From: Eumeta japonica
Lineage: Eukaryota; Arthropoda; Insecta; Lepidoptera; Psychidae
Assembly: GCA_005406025.1 (NCBI GenBank)
Contig: BGZK01001465.1
Coordinates: 83,711-147,710, forward strand
Length of the DNA stretch: 64,000 bases
Direction: 5' to 3'
Positions 22,880 to 34,727 of this stretch are shown piece after piece. Below the pieces are notes generated by a model. That model did not search any database, was not told where the DNA came from, and saw only the letters and a program-made list of their open reading frames with translations. How positions within the stretch are numbered: position 1 is the stretch's first letter; each line of letters opens with the position of its first letter. Made by a program: the position numbers and the translations under genes.

Positions 22880-25452
22880 CTGTTGAGCGAGTTATTGAAA
22901 TAGCCTGTGTGGAGCTCGAGCGGCTAGTTGTAATGAGCGTATACAGACCCCCTCATTCCTCCTATGAATTATTTGAGTCTGTAATGGATCACGCTTTATG
23001 TAAAATTAGCGATAAAAGTAAACAAATAGCAATATGTGGGGACTTTAATGTAGATTTACTGGATGCCAGTAATCGCGGCGGTGAGATTTTGGAGTTTTTC
23101 GGCTGTTATAATCTATCTAATCTCTTTTTAGTTCCGACGAGGATATCTTCTACCCGTGAAACTAATATCGACAACATCTATACAAATATTGAACCACAGG
23201 AGAAATCTATAATTCAAAATTTAAAATCAGACCACGGTCAATTTGCGTCTTTTGGAATATCGGTTAACAAAAATCTTAAAAGAAACATAATTTGTGTATC
23301 GGTGAACGAAAAGCGCCTTATTCAATTTAGAGAAAATATCATACGGAGAGTTCCGGAGTTTCAGTGCTGTGATGATTCCAATGAGATGTATAATTTATGT
23401 TTAACGTGATAAAAACGGAATATGATAATGTATTTAAAGTGAAAATGTTAAAATAAATAAAAAAATGTCATTTAGCGATTGGGCAACAGTGGGAATTCAT
23501 AAAAGTAGAAGAAGGCTGTATGAGCTTTATGACGGAGGACTTTTAATAATAGCGAGAGTTTTGCCAAATATATAACAAAATACTCAAAAATTTTTAAACG
23601 TGTTTGCATCGCGGCTAAAGCCAAACACATAAATAGTAAAATAAAAAACAGGAATAATGTTATGAAAACGACTTGGGGTGTCATAAAGAACGAGACTGGA
23701 AAAATTAGGGGCCGAGTTTATTGACTTTAAACTTAAGTTAGATGACAAAACCTTGAATGAAGACACGGAGGTTGCTAAGGCCTTTGAAACGTTCTTTACT
23801 GACATTCCTGTTTTAACTACGAGTTCTCTTAACTCATCTCCCGCTCTTGTCGAATCATTACTGAGAAATAATAGTTTGATTTGTGGTATTAATTTGGAAT
23901 TTAAATTTAAACATGTGAGTTCTGAAGCAGTTAACAAAACGTTTAAATCTCTAGACATGAAGAGAACTGCTGACATTCATGGTCTTTCTATTATAATTGT
24001 AAACTCAATTATAGATTATATTGCGCCACATTTGGCGTTTATCTTTAATAAGTATTTAGATGATGGCGTGTTTCCCGATTTGATGAAAGATAGTAAAGTA
24101 ATTCCATTATTTAAAGGCGGTAGTGCATCAAGTCGCAATAACTTTAGACCCATATCTATACTACCGTCACTTAGCAAAATATTCGAAAAATTAATCCTGA
24201 AGCAGTTGTTAGTACATTTTTTATACCAATAAATTAATGTCAAATAAACAATTCGGTTTTACTCGGGGTCGCTCAACAATCGATGCTGGCGTTGAGCTTG
24301 TGCAACATATTTTTGGAGCCTGGGAGGATTCGCGAGATGCAATTAGCATATTTTGCGATCTCTCCAAGACTTTTGATTGTGTTCATCATGAAACTCTGAT
24401 CGGGAAACTACGTCACTATGGAATAACAGACCGGGCACTCGACCTTCTGCAGTTGTATTTGAGTAACAGGGTTCAGAGGGTTGATGTCAATGGTAAGAAA
24501 TCGTCTGGATCCATAGTTCACATGGGTGTACCGCAGGGATCAATTCTTGGTCCCTTTCTCTTTTTAGTCTACATAAATGATTTGCCTAGCCTTGTTAAGG
24601 ATGCTCATGAGATAGTACTGTTTGCAGATGATACTTCTTTGTTATTCAAAGTTAAAAGACAACAGTCCACTTATGACGATGTGAACAATGCTATCTCCAA
24701 GGTAGAGAAATGGTTTACTGCAAATAACTTACTTCTTAATGAAATGAAAACAAAATGTATAAGATTCTCACTTCCAAATGTGAGACATGGATCCGGAACT
24801 ATTTCAGTACGCAACAAAGAATTGGAGTTTGTTAATTCTACAGTGTTCCTAGGAATTACTTTAGATAACAGGCTTAATGGGGTCCTCATATAAGTAAGTT
24901 GGCGAAAAGGCTTAGCTCTGCCGCCTATGCTGTCAAAAAAATGAGAAATTTATCAGACGTCGAAACTGCCAGATTGGTTTATTTTGGCTGTTTCCATAGT
25001 CTGATGTCGTATGGCATCTTGCTCTGAGGAAACGCCGCGGATATTCAAAAAATTTTCGTGCTGCAGAAACGGGCCGTTCGCGCAATTTACAAGCTCGGAC
25101 CTCGTACATCCCTTAGAAATAAGTCTAAGGAAATTGGAATTTTAACCCTGGCATCTCAATTCATTTATGAAAATTTGTTATATGTAAAAAAAATTTAGAA
25201 ATGTTTAAAAGAAATAGTAGTCGACATAATTTCAATACCAGAAATAAAAATAAACTGAATTCACATGTTAGTCGACTAAGTAAAGTCTCAAATTCATTTA
25301 GAGGGCTCAATGTGCGCCTATTCAATAAGGTTCCTGTAGATATACAAGATTTACCCCTATATAAATTTAAAAGTGTTATTAAACAATCACTCAGTAATAA
25401 AGTGTACTATGCAATTTCTGAATATTTAGAAGACAAAAATCAATGGGCATAA
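22880..25452 (+). pseudogene. ORF2: AP endonuclease end, reverse transcriptase, C-terminal region
   Basis: Order of parts: the endonuclease C-terminal half with SVYRPPHSSYELFES, GDFNVD (23038-23055), the IDNIYTNI block and the SDH motif (23227-23235). Then a linker broken by stops (23409-23750) with the CIAAKAKH region. Then the reverse transcriptase in two frames, with VIPLFKGG, RPISILPSLSKIFEKL, GFTRGRSTIDAG, FCDLSKTFDCVHHETL, GVPQGSILGPFLFLVYIND and the catalytic FADD at 24621-24632. Last, the C-terminal stretch near 25063-25452 with QKRAVRAIYKL and the FNKVPVDIQDLP region. Catalytic Asp residues are intact, but the gene is cut by stops at 23409 and 24230, a shift at 24893 and a stop at 25198. 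The enzyme would nick target DNA and prime reverse transcription from it. Confidence 0.85.
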
Positions 25453-25686
25453 GCGGCTTGACTTCTTACCGTGCTGTCATTCTTAATGGTTCCGTATTTG
25501 TTTTGGTTATGTATGTGCAAATTAGAAAAGAGCCACCCTTAAGTTTCTTGCTCGTTCTTCTTGAGGGAAAACTGCCTTCCGAACGAGCAGTAACATAAAG
25601 TGTAAATTCGCAAAAAATTATGACGTATTTCAAGTGTTATTTTGTAACCTAGAAAATAAAGATAATTTGAATTAGAATTAGAATTT
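22880..25686 (+). mobile_element. Non-LTR retrotransposon (CR1/Jockey group), 5'-truncated
   Basis: The element begins inside the endonuclease and ends with a polyadenylation-type AATAAA (25655-25660) and a short GAATTA repeat tail (about 25668-25686) instead of poly(A). That tail points to the CR1-like side of the group. A second copy lies inverted at 45714-46930 and a tiny third piece at 41928-41952. No target duplication could be confirmed because the 5' boundary is uncertain: homology fades upstream of the residues ERVIEIACVELE. Confidence 0.85.
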
Positions 25687-25690
25687 GTTA

Positions 25691-26527
25691 TTGAGTTGAT
25701 TTTCAACGTCCCGGAAGGTCGTATAGAACATGTAATCAGTGGATTTTTAGTTTTCGATTAACCTTTTTTATTTCAAATTTTCTTATTCAGTTACAAAAAT
25801 TCTGTAATTTATATTACGTTTTAAAATCAAAAACGAAATCACACTACACATTAGTGACGTTTCGCGTCCCATTTATCAAAAACAAAAAAAATACAATTTT
25901 GTTAATTAAATAATTCTCATACTATTATTTGATGCAATTTAAATCATAAAATTTTCAATCACTTTTGACGATTTAGTGCGAGTTCAGTTAATAACTCCAT
26001 TATCTCTTCGATATCCTCAACGTCCACTAGATGCTCCGCATGGACGAAATTTTTGCTTCTCGTGATTGTAGTTCGAATGCAATTTTATAAGTTATTGATT
26101 GAAATCCCGCTTTTATAACTATTTCCATGTTTCATTTGAAATTTAAATGAAATGAATTTTTGCTAATTTAACAAATATGCAACACTTTCATTAAAAAATA
26201 ACTAGTTAAATATACTTAAATCTTTAAATATTTGTCAAGGTATAAGCTTTGTTATACTTTAAGATTAGGCACTTAACCTAATTTTTAATGAGTTTTGAAC
26301 TATCATTTTATTTAAAATCTGTTTTCTAAATTCGTACAAATAATAAGGACGAATGTCAATCGTCACTTCCTTTGAACGTATATTTTTTTTTAATTAATAA
26401 GGATTTTTAATAATCCCAAATTCATTTTCACATTTGTAGTAAAAAATACCTTAACAACCTCGCACGGAGTGAGTAGGTAGCCAGATTGATTTAAAGTATT
26501 TATATGTTAAAAAATAAAAAAAATAGG
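25691..26527. other. AT-rich spacer
   Basis: No feature identified. Confidence 0.45.
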
Positions 26528-26776
26528 TTACCCTGTAGGCCAACCCTGAAACTTCCCAATCGATTTCAAATTCTAACCAGCTCTTGACTTTGTAAAAACA
26601 CGTCGATTGTCTCAAACCGGGTCAAAATCGGTTGATTCGTTTGCGAGAAATCATTGTCGAAAGAAATCGAAACAAACCGTTTTTTTACTCAAAAAATCGC
26701 GTCAAATCCCGTGTATTTTCGAGTGTTTTGAATTCGAAAATAGTGGGAAGTTTCAGAGTTGGCCTACAGGGTTAAC
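26528..26776. mobile_element. piggyBac-like MITE with 28-bp inverted ends
   Basis: The left end CCCTGTAGGCCAACCCTGAA followed by ACTTCCCA is matched on the other strand by the right end with one mismatch (C to T at base 15) over 28 bp. The right end abuts TTAA and the left abuts TTA, consistent with a TTAA target duplication that lost one A. CCC termini plus TTAA are the piggyBac signature. At about 249 bp it carries no transposase and would need one in trans. Confidence 0.7.
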
Positions 26777-26849
26777 GTATTTTTTTTGAATGTGCAATGA
26801 AGACAAAAGTTGGAGAAAACCACCATTCACCAATTTCAACTTGTTAACT

Positions 26850-27190
26850 AGCTAGACGAACGATTTGGCGCGGAGTCGACGGCGCGGAGTCGACGGCGCG
26901 GGCGGGCGCGGCGCGGGCGGGCGCGGGCGCGGGCCGCGCTTCAGCGCCGACGACCGAATTGCATCGAAGCAATTACTAGTTATGAGTGCGGCGGCGCGGG
27001 AGAGCGCGCTCGTAAAGCGGCCGCCGGACCTCGGCGGTGACCTCGGCGGTGACGAGCGGTCGCGGCGTCCGGTCATGATCATCTTTTTATTATAACGGAA
27101 CAAAAAGGTATCTCGTTTATCGCCGATATTCCGTTAGACAGCGCGATCCGCGGAACGCGCCGATCTCTCCAATCATTTTCGACGATTCGT
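26850..27190. promoter_or_regulatory. GC/CpG-rich island with 14-bp tandem
   Basis: It starts with two exact copies of GGCGCGGAGTCGAC (26867-26880, 26881-26894), then a CGGGCG run to about 26935. An AT core ATTACTAGTTATGAG (about 26970-26985) is flanked by more CpG-rich sequence. Frames on both strands are open only because of composition. Confidence 0.35.
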
Positions 27191-27384
27191 TTAATATTCA
27201 TCGCTTTATTTTAATTTTGGGTACAAGGAATACCTATAAACGTCATTATATTTAGTTCGTATCGGTATGTCAAAGAATAAGCGATTGACATTCTAACTGC
27301 TTAACGTTAACCAAATAAATATTAATACATACACGATACGAGTTAGAGTCAATCACGTATCATATTTAACTAATAGTCGTATAA

Positions 27385-27500
27385 GCCTTGCGCGGGCGGG
27401 CGAGGCGCGCGTGCCGCGGCCGGCGGCGGCCAGATCGCGCTGTTTGCGCGGCGGCGGAAGGCCGATGAGCCGCTAATGACTCTAGCCGTGTCTTATCCGA
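27385..27500. promoter_or_regulatory. Short GC-rich island
   Basis: A CpG-dense block of about 110 bp followed by CCGCTAATGACTC. No coding signal. Confidence 0.25.
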
Positions 27501-27729
27501 CCCGATCAGGCTCGCTCCTATTATTAAAATGACATCGTTGATACTCTCTCAATGCCAATTTGATTTGACTCGAAAAATTCTGAAAAACGGTGGACCCTGC
27601 ACACTATTCCTGAAACTTCCAGCTATGATATTTATCGATATGTTGAGCTCCTACAGTTATGAATATTGTCTATGAGGTCTTGAGCTTTTTGAGCCCAAAA
27701 AATTTACCGAGGTCATAGTATAAATACTA

Positions 27730-28745
27730 TATAATCACATTGCGGACATATTATTTAATGCCCTGCATGCTGGAAACCAAAGCGCCGTATGTACAGATTT
27801 CTTGAAAGTATTTGATAAAATTAGTAATAAAATATTGAAGACAAAAATTTCACAATTGGGCATTTGTGGTGATATTTTAAGATGGATTGAATCGTATATC
27901 AATAATTGCAGCCAGGCTATCACGCTCAAAGTTTTAAAAATCCTTTCAGGAATAACTCTGGGATCTCATCTGGTCCTTTCTTGTTTAATCTCTATATCCA
28001 TTGTTATAGAGATTAAGATGGCCAAAATTATTAAATAATCCTGGCTATCTTATGTATGCAGACGACACCAAACTTTTTAAAAGTATACAAAATATTGACA
28101 AATGTATGGAACGACAGCAAGATAAATTAGATAAATTTAATGAATATTGTAAAGAAAATCAATTATTTTTAAATTCGGATAAATGCTATTCAATAACATT
28201 TATTCGCAAAAACTTTCCGTTTTTATAATTACAGTGCCCCACACAAAAACTTAACCATGTTACCTCAATTTCTGACATTCACATTGTTTTTGACTTCAAA
28301 CTGCAATTATGCACTGCAATCAAAAAATATATTGATAAAAGAGTCTAATATTCCGCCTAGGAAAACCTTTTAAAAGAAATAAAACACTAAAAATACCATT
28401 TAAAGCATACGGTTTCCGTGTATTAGAATTCGGAAGCGAAATGTGATATCCCCAATATGTTTCACACATTGACACATTTGAGAGTACAAAAGAAATTCTT
28501 AAAGTCTCTGGATTAGCGTACAGGGTAAAATAAAATAATTCGACTGTCGAGAAAGCGCACTGAGACACAGAATACATGCATTGAAATATAGACCTATTTA
28601 TCCGGATATCAGGATTACTATATTTCTGTATAAAATCATAAATAATCACATTGACTCAGAGATTCTAGTACAGATCGTTTATAAAATTATAAATAAAATT
28701 TCAAGTCCCTCCTCACCCTCGAAGGACACGTTTTATATATCTTTT
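27730..28745 (+). pseudogene. Reverse transcriptase remnant of a second non-LTR family
   Basis: Protein pieces in order: ALHAGNQSAVCTDFLKVFDK, ILKTKISQLGICGDILRW, IESYINNCSQAITLK, GPFLFNLYIH, YADDTKLFKSIQNIDKC (YADD codons 28055-28066), LDKFNEYCKENQLFLNSDKC, then a shifted C-terminal part to about 28740 with YRFIYKIINKISS. This differs clearly from the element at 22880-25686. It has lost its endonuclease, several shifts (near 27940, 28035 and 28225) and many stops in the last third. The catalytic YADD is unchanged. Clade not resolved. Confidence 0.75.
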
Positions 28746-29130
28746 TGAAATACTAATTAAGAGATACTTTTTTCAGAGCTGTCTGTGGTTGTTACAATTA
28801 GTTTTTAAACGAACTTGACGTGTTTTTCATTTCACTAAATATTTATTAAAAAGGAGTGAGTGATTAATATTCAGTTAACTTTTATTATCTTTTAATTTTG
28901 AACGATATTTAAATCTAATTAAATATCACTCAAACTTGCGGTTACTGAAATAAAATCAATAGTCTTTTGCTCAGCATATATTTCTTTTTGTTCACTGTGT
29001 TATGTTATGGTACTTTAGATTGATTTTAGTTCTGTGTTTTGTTATATCTGTTTATATATAACTGCTTGTCGCCTAAACAAATAAGTAAAAAAAAATTTGG
29101 TTGCCTGTAAAGTCGGTATACGGGCGAAAG
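28746..29130. other. AT-rich spacer, possible 3' part of the RT element
   Basis: AT-rich sequence ending in an A-run (29087-29097) that could be the retroelement tail. No other feature. Confidence 0.35.
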
Positions 29131-29440
29131 TTTTACGTGACAACGACTTTGAATGGTAAAATCATTAATGTGAATATTCATTCGTATAGTAGGAAGAAGG
29201 ATGAAATAATAGTAACAATTTAAAACATTTATTTATACAAAGAATTATATTTAAAACATTAATTTATACAAAGAATCTCGCACTGAATTTCATATTAACT
29301 TTTATTTTACCTTTACACCATACGCTGCAATACTTTGCAATACTAGTTGCGCGCGCGCACCGATCATAGTTAGTGACGCAGTTCACTCATCGTTAGAGCA
29401 CACTTTTCAAAGTATAATTTAAGACGTTGTCACGTCAAAA
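29131..29440. mobile_element. Short element with 17-bp inverted ends (ACGTGACAACG)
   Basis: TTTTACGTGACAACGAC at 29131-29147 is mirrored by GACGTTGTCACGTCAAAA at 29423-29440, differing by one inserted base and one mismatch. The roughly 310-bp interior is non-coding. A related, shorter segment with AACGTGACAATGAG and GAGGTTATCACGTC lies at 30224-30295. Confidence 0.5.
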
Positions 29441-29867
29441 ATTATAAGAAAAATTTCAAAACATTTGACCCGGCAGACCATCGCTGAAACTTTTTATTAC
29501 TTGCCAGTTCAAAGCGTATAAAAATAAAGTAGCGGTTAGTTATTGAGCTCATTATTCTCAAAAGACCGATTTTAGTGCTTTTTCAAGCTCAAAAATAAAG
29601 TTCTAATACGTTTTGAATTTTTCAAGTTAAAAACGAAAATATGCATACATATTAAAAAAATCACTTTTTTTTAATATTTCAACTACGATATCTTTGGGAC
29701 ACGGTGTTAGAACTCAGTTTTTTTGAAAGAAAAAAAATGATCGAATACCAAACATTGTCAAAGGTTTCACATATTATCTTGAAAAAAAGCCCCTTTTTGC
29801 GAATTTTCCGTTAACAATATCTCTATGTCTGATAATGTCATAAGAAAACATTGATGAAATATTGCAT
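29441..29867. other. AT-rich spacer with GAGCTC half-palindromes
   Basis: Contains TATTGAGCTCATTA and TTTCAAGCTCAAAAAT (29545-29600), relatives of the 9.0-kb palindrome cluster. No gene. Confidence 0.4.
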
Positions 29868-29938
29868 ACTTTTATGAATTTAATTGAATTTATAACCTAT
29901 TTAACAATAGGTTATAATTCAATTCAATTCATAAAAGT
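29868..29938. repeat. Long near-perfect hairpin
   Basis: Arms of about 34 bp, beginning ACTTTTATGAATT at 29868 and ending AATTCATAAAAGT at 29938, meet at TATAACCTATT-TAAC-AATAGGTTATA. Confidence 0.85.
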
Positions 29939-30219
29939 CACATGTCGATCAATGCTACTTTTTTTAAAAAATCAAAGAACAAATGGATGAAATTATATTG
30001 CTAATCAAATTCTCAAGAATTCGCAAGAATTAATTACCTTTTTTTGCCGCAAGTGTTGTGATAATAAACAATTTAAACCACATTAACTTTTCACTTCACT
30101 TTATAAACAGTTGACAAAACAGTTCACGTATAGGTTGTGTGCTGCCGCTGTCTTTTTTCTATTAGGCCGATTGTGCCTCTCTATTACTGTACTGCGCTCT
30201 CGCTCGCACGCTCGGCTTA

Positions 30220-30300
30220 GGTGAAACGTGACAATGAGTCATGCTTTTTCGTGCGTGCAGCCGGCCTTCATCGGTTTATAAGAGGTTATCACGTCAAAAA
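30220..30300. repeat. Partial relative of the 29.1-kb element
   Basis: AACGTGACAATGAG (30224 onward) and GAGGTTATCACGTCAAAAA (30282-30300) are the imperfect inverted ends. The GC-rich piece between differs from the 29.1-kb copy. Confidence 0.35.
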
Positions 30301-30448
30301 CCCTACAAAATTTTTGTAAAAAATATTATATAATAAAGCTTCAAACCTCTAAAACTTCAAACATAATGATTGATAGCAATAGCGCGAACGTATAGCACCT
30401 CATAAATTGAAAGCTTAACTTATCTGCATTGAAAATAATATATTTATA

Positions 30449-30507
30449 AATCAGTAATAGAAGAAAAATACATGCTTCACGCATGTATTTTTCTTCTATT
30501 ACTGATT
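30449..30507. repeat. Perfect hairpin, 27-bp arms
   Basis: 30449-30475 and 30481-30507 are exactly complementary around the 5-base loop TTCAC. It is the longest perfect palindrome in the window. The short minus-strand frame through it is a by-product. Confidence 0.95.
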
Positions 30508-30839
30508 CATTGTGCGGGAGTTTGAGCAACATAACGACTTCACAACCCTAAAAAAGATGAATAAGCATATGTCATAATTATATAACACTACCGTACTGTT
30601 TATCATTTCCACATATAATAAAACTAAATTGTACATAAACAACCGGTTTTAAAAAGCTCTTAAATTAAAAAGTTAATAAGAATAATAATTTCTTAAACCT
30701 ACAAAAATAATTTGAATAGGTAAAGTTTATTATAAATTAAATATTCGTAATACCTACTTAACTAATTACTATTTTTGGAATTGGTGATTGCCAATGCAAG
30801 TCTGCTTGTGCGCTCTCCCGCCTTACACACTGCCTTCTT

Positions 30840-30879
30840 CGTATAGTTGTGGAGTACAAAGGTACTCCACAACTATACG
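30840..30879. repeat. Perfect hairpin, 18-bp arms
   Basis: CGTATAGTTGTGGAGTAC (30840-30857), loop AAAG, then the exact complement 30862-30879. Confidence 0.95.
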
Positions 30880-31014
30880 CTCGAACTCGATCAACACTCG
30901 AACGTTTGGAGTGCGTTCAACATTTTAAGTAGGTAGACATCATGAATATATAATATTATGTAGTTAGGTCAAGGTATACAGCAATTTTTTTATGTTATGT
31001 TAAACTTGTCTGGC

Positions 31015-31375
31015 TGGCATCGATTCCAAAAAAAAAGCTTGTCAAGAGAATGTCGGACCATGTTCATCATAGGGTTCCGTAGCCATTATTACAAAGAAAT
31101 GCTCTACAGATGAAAAAAGTGAGTTGTTACACTTTTTCTATGTTTTCCGCACAGAATAAGTATAAGCACCTTAGTCGCCTATAACTAAAGAAACAAGTAA
31201 GTATGTGGACTACTACTCTCTAACTAGTGTAAACTATAATGCAGCAGCAAAAGAGCGTATCTTCATGGCACTTACGTCCTTGTGTTAAGAAGCACAGTTT
31301 TTCGGCAATAACTCAATTTAGGTCACTTTTAAAATAATTTTCGTTGAAAGTATTTATTAAGCGATACCTTCGTTG
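31015..31375 (+). repeat. Moderate repeat, copy A (GGGTTCCGTAGCC family)
   Basis: Landmarks are CAAGAGAATGTCGGACCATG, AGGGTTCCGTAGCCATTAT, GTTGTTACACTTTTTCTATG, CGTATCTTCATGGCACTTAC, GTTTTTCGGCAATAACTCAA and AAAATAATTTTCGTTGAAAG. The same order occurs on the minus strand at 59405-59760. No protein is encoded. The end structures are not clear enough to name a class. Confidence 0.75.
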
Positions 31376-31539
31376 GTTTTTCCATATTTTTTGGACTTAC
31401 GGTTATGGATATAAAGGGGGAAAACAAATTCTGTTATTTTCGGAGTGATTATTTCCAAATTATCCATGTTATCAGAAAAATAAATTTAAATTCTTCCGTT
31501 TCGGCAACGCATTGGTCAATTTGGTGTGTTGTTTCGAGC

Positions 31540-32020
31540 CAGATTGCGCTCGGACTGGCGGCGGTCGCGGCGAGCGCCGTCGGCGCGTCCCCCGCGCTGG
31601 TCGCTCGGGCGCGCACGAGCTCAGGGCGCTTCGATCGCCGCCACTATCGAGCGCCGCCCCCCGCCTGCCGAGAGGGTAGTTCACGTGTCGGCACTGTAAT
31701 TTATCAAATTTTATTCGGTCGCGAAACGACGCGACATGTGCACGCGAACAAAGCGTCGACCGGCGAGCGTCGGGCGGCGGGCGGGGCGCCGATAGCTCGC
31801 GAATTAAGCACGGGCAAAGGCGGCTAATGGATTACGGCAAACGAGAGCCGCTCCACCTTATGGCGCCCGGCCCGCGCCCGCGTCCGCGCATCTGCGCTCG
31901 GCTTATTGTTCTACCTCGTTCTGATAAATAGGATCCATTACGGTCGCAACTGGCGGGCGCGCGCCGGCCGCGGGGCGTCATCGGCCCGTTCTCGTATGGC
32001 GTACCGCTAAGGTGCACGAA
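31540..32020. promoter_or_regulatory. GC/CpG-rich island with TAATGGATTA core
   Basis: A strong CpG block (31545-31680) is followed by alternating AT cores and GC blocks. The word CTAATGGATTACGG near 31823-31836 joins a homeodomain TAAT with a Bicoid/Otx-type GGATTA. The frames across this stretch (including the 140-codon frame from 31405) show no domain. Candidate enhancer or promoter DNA. Confidence 0.35.
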
Positions 32021-32169
32021 TTACATTTGAGTGATTTATATTTTGTCACGACGATCGTTCTTGACAAGCTTTAATTGGGCTTTTTATTAAAGGTGCTCTA
32101 GCATTAAATTTTACGTAAGCCAATATTTATACATATATCTGAACGGTTCTATTCCAAAATTTCGGTTTT

Positions 32170-32420
32170 GTCCCGTAACAATAGAGGCGAGCGGCGGCGC
32201 GCGGTCGGTGATGGATTGCGGCGTCGATTAGGGCAGACGCCGACCTGTGTTTTCATATCGTAGAGCCGCACCTGTCCGTCGCGCCCGCCCACACCTACGA
32301 GGGTCGGGACTCACGAACCGCAATTAATACGGCCCCGAGAGTGACCGAGTAAAAATCTCGACTAAGGGTTTGCGTATACGCGTCCGCGCCGTCAAGAAGC
32401 CCGAAGTAGGTGCGGATCGA
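32170..32420. promoter_or_regulatory. GC-rich island
   Basis: CpG-dense with cores GATGGATTGCGG and GTCGATTAGGG (32208-32234) and CAATTAATACGG (about 32320). No coding signal. Confidence 0.3.
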
Positions 32421-32539
32421 AGCATTCCTATCGCACTTTCCAAGTAGGAAAATTTTATTAAAATCAGATTAATGTGTAAATGCAATGTGACATTGTCGTT
32501 TGTAGCGTGAGCATCGCAGCTCGTGCATTCACCTGAAGA

Positions 32540-32720
32540 AAGAGCATAGGGTCGCGGAGGGCAGGACGGCTGTTTAGTGTCGAAGGGGAGGGGGTGCGGG
32601 CAGATTAATTACTGCTCGACTCAAACGGACGCGGCGACGCGGCGCCGGCCGCCCTCGGCGGGGCGGCGACGCCCGGCCTCACTGCCCGATTACAGTAATT
32701 ACACCTGGCGCTATAGTACT
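32540..32720. promoter_or_regulatory. GC-rich island with TTAATTA core
   Basis: CAGATTAATTACTG near 32601 contains a homeodomain-type TTAATTA, followed by a CpG block and a second core GATTACAGTAATTACAC near 32690. The 68-codon frame here is composition driven. Confidence 0.3.
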
Positions 32721-33900
32721 GGGCCGACGTTTCTTACCGAATCGATAGCAATACAACTGAACTGTCAATTTTTAGTAAGTTAGTCATGCCTAAATTGATA
32801 TTACTGCTGCAATTAAAAAAATTGATGATATCTATTATAATTTTATACGTCTGTATATGCACACGTCTCAAAATTTAGGTAAACAATTATATCTTCGAGT
32901 GAAGACTTGTAGCGTCTGATGGATTTGTAACTTTTGATGTTTAATAGTCTCGCCTTGTTATCCATATATGAGGTTATTTAAAAATATAGTAATAGTAGCA
33001 AAGTACATTCATCTTTAAATATGAGTGATCTGTTTGTATGTCGTAACGTGTTACATAATCATACAACGTCGTGTTATATACAGTAAAACTTACATTATTT
33101 CCAAAATGTCATGAGATTAATAAATTTTATTATTAAACTTATAATCTTCCAATTTAGTACCTTTACGAGGCGGTAAACACATCCAGAAACTATTTGTATT
33201 GAGTCTGGCTATACCGACCGTAATAACTAGAGAAATATTTAGAGGTTTTTTACATAGGTAGCAGTGAATGTTTTTTCATCGAAGTGGTATTGAATGAGAC
33301 CATATCTTAATCCTACTGTAATGTCAAATAATAACAAAGGGTGAATGTTCGATTACGTGCTATACAGAAAAAGGAAAACAGTTGAGAAAATATTGCTAAT
33401 GCACAGTTGCGCTAAGTATACTAAAACGGTGCATTTAAAATATTGAAATAAACTTATCACTGTCCGTTTCAAATCGAATAAAATTGGGATAATGAAAGCG
33501 TCGCACAATAATCACGTGAATCTCGTTTTCTTGAATTCGGAGCAAGTCTGTATCGTAGAGCGTTATTAATAACAACGCGTGATGTGTGTGTGTTAATGTC
33601 ACGCTGTGTTGTTGTGCTAGCGAGCGTCACTGTTTTGTTGTCATCATAAAAACGTCCTCTTATTTTAGCATGTGATAAAATCCAAAGAATTCTGAGAATT
33701 TTGTTCATAGCTCCTTTAGTTTAAGATGAGTTTATTATTTATCTCGTTGGACTTAGATCCAATCTATTTTTACGTTTTGATAAGAAAATTAATGAAATTA
33801 TCGTTTTCAGTCGGCTTTTGTAACAAAAAGATTTCCTGACATGCCGACGTTGCAAGATAGCTTTTGTGACCTTTATGAAAAGGGCTTCCGTAAATTCCAG
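32721..33900. other. AT-rich spacer
   Basis: No gene or recognised repeat. Confidence 0.45.
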
Positions 33901-33980
33901 TACGTGTGTGTTGATGGGTGTGTCTGTGGGTGTGGGTGTGGGCGTGTGCGCGCGTGCCGCGTGTGCGTGGGTGTGAGTGG
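33901..33980. repeat. Imperfect (GT)n / GGGTGT microsatellite
   Basis: Alternating GT with interspersed GGTGTG and GCGCGCG units. The plus strand is almost free of A. Alternating purine-pyrimidine runs of this kind can adopt Z-DNA. Confidence 0.85.
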
Positions 33981-34727
33981 AAGAGCATAATCAAGGATAT
34001 GTAGATTACATTGAAAATTTCTGCAACTGGCCTTTGTAGTAGGAACACTAATAAAAAAATAAGGTTCTTCAAAATGTAAGTTATTGAGAGTAAGTTACGT
34101 TTTAGCGTGTGTCCTGTTATTTGTTTTTCATTTGGATATCATGTTGAAAATTTTGAGTCGATATTACAAATAGTTTAAGTTGAGACAATGTTTGGACCAT
34201 CAGTTTTTGCGATTTAGGAGTTGCTGAATTCAATAAGAAATAGGGCAGAGACTTAATTGATATTAGATAACCTAAAAGGTATACCATTTAGAAACCCCGA
34301 AGCGTTGCGTTCCGAATGCGTCCCAAGAGGCCATCAAAGACGTCCCTAATGAAAATTAAAATAATGCATTTTACAATGGTTGGAAGTAATGTAAAAGTGT
34401 GCCAATAGTGAGGAAATATACTTGGAAAGACAACAAATGTATCATAACCATAATATGTGGTCTTACGAGTATAATGGCAATCTAGAATTTTTCAGTATTG
34501 CCTACATATTATTATATTCCTTTAAGTGGAACGTTTATGGTAGCAAATATGTTTATCTGAAATCCAAGGTTTAGTAGAAATGTAAAAAAATTTTGAAAAA
34601 TCCGAAAAGTGCACGCCTCATAGCGGTCGTTCAATTTTTACAAATATGTATATTAGTATAACTGTTTTTTTTTTCGTGCATTTATATAAGTCTATAAGTA
34701 CATTATGAGTAACATGAACAAAATTTA
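33981..34727. other. AT-rich spacer
   Basis: No gene. At 34609-34627 a piece GTGCACGCCTCATAGCGG is an inverted partial match to the direct repeats that follow. Confidence 0.4.

Noticed and set aside
31405..31827. 140-codon plus-strand frame
   Set aside because: The first third is AT-rich leader sequence and the rest is a CpG island; no domain, and an overlapping minus-strand frame of similar quality.
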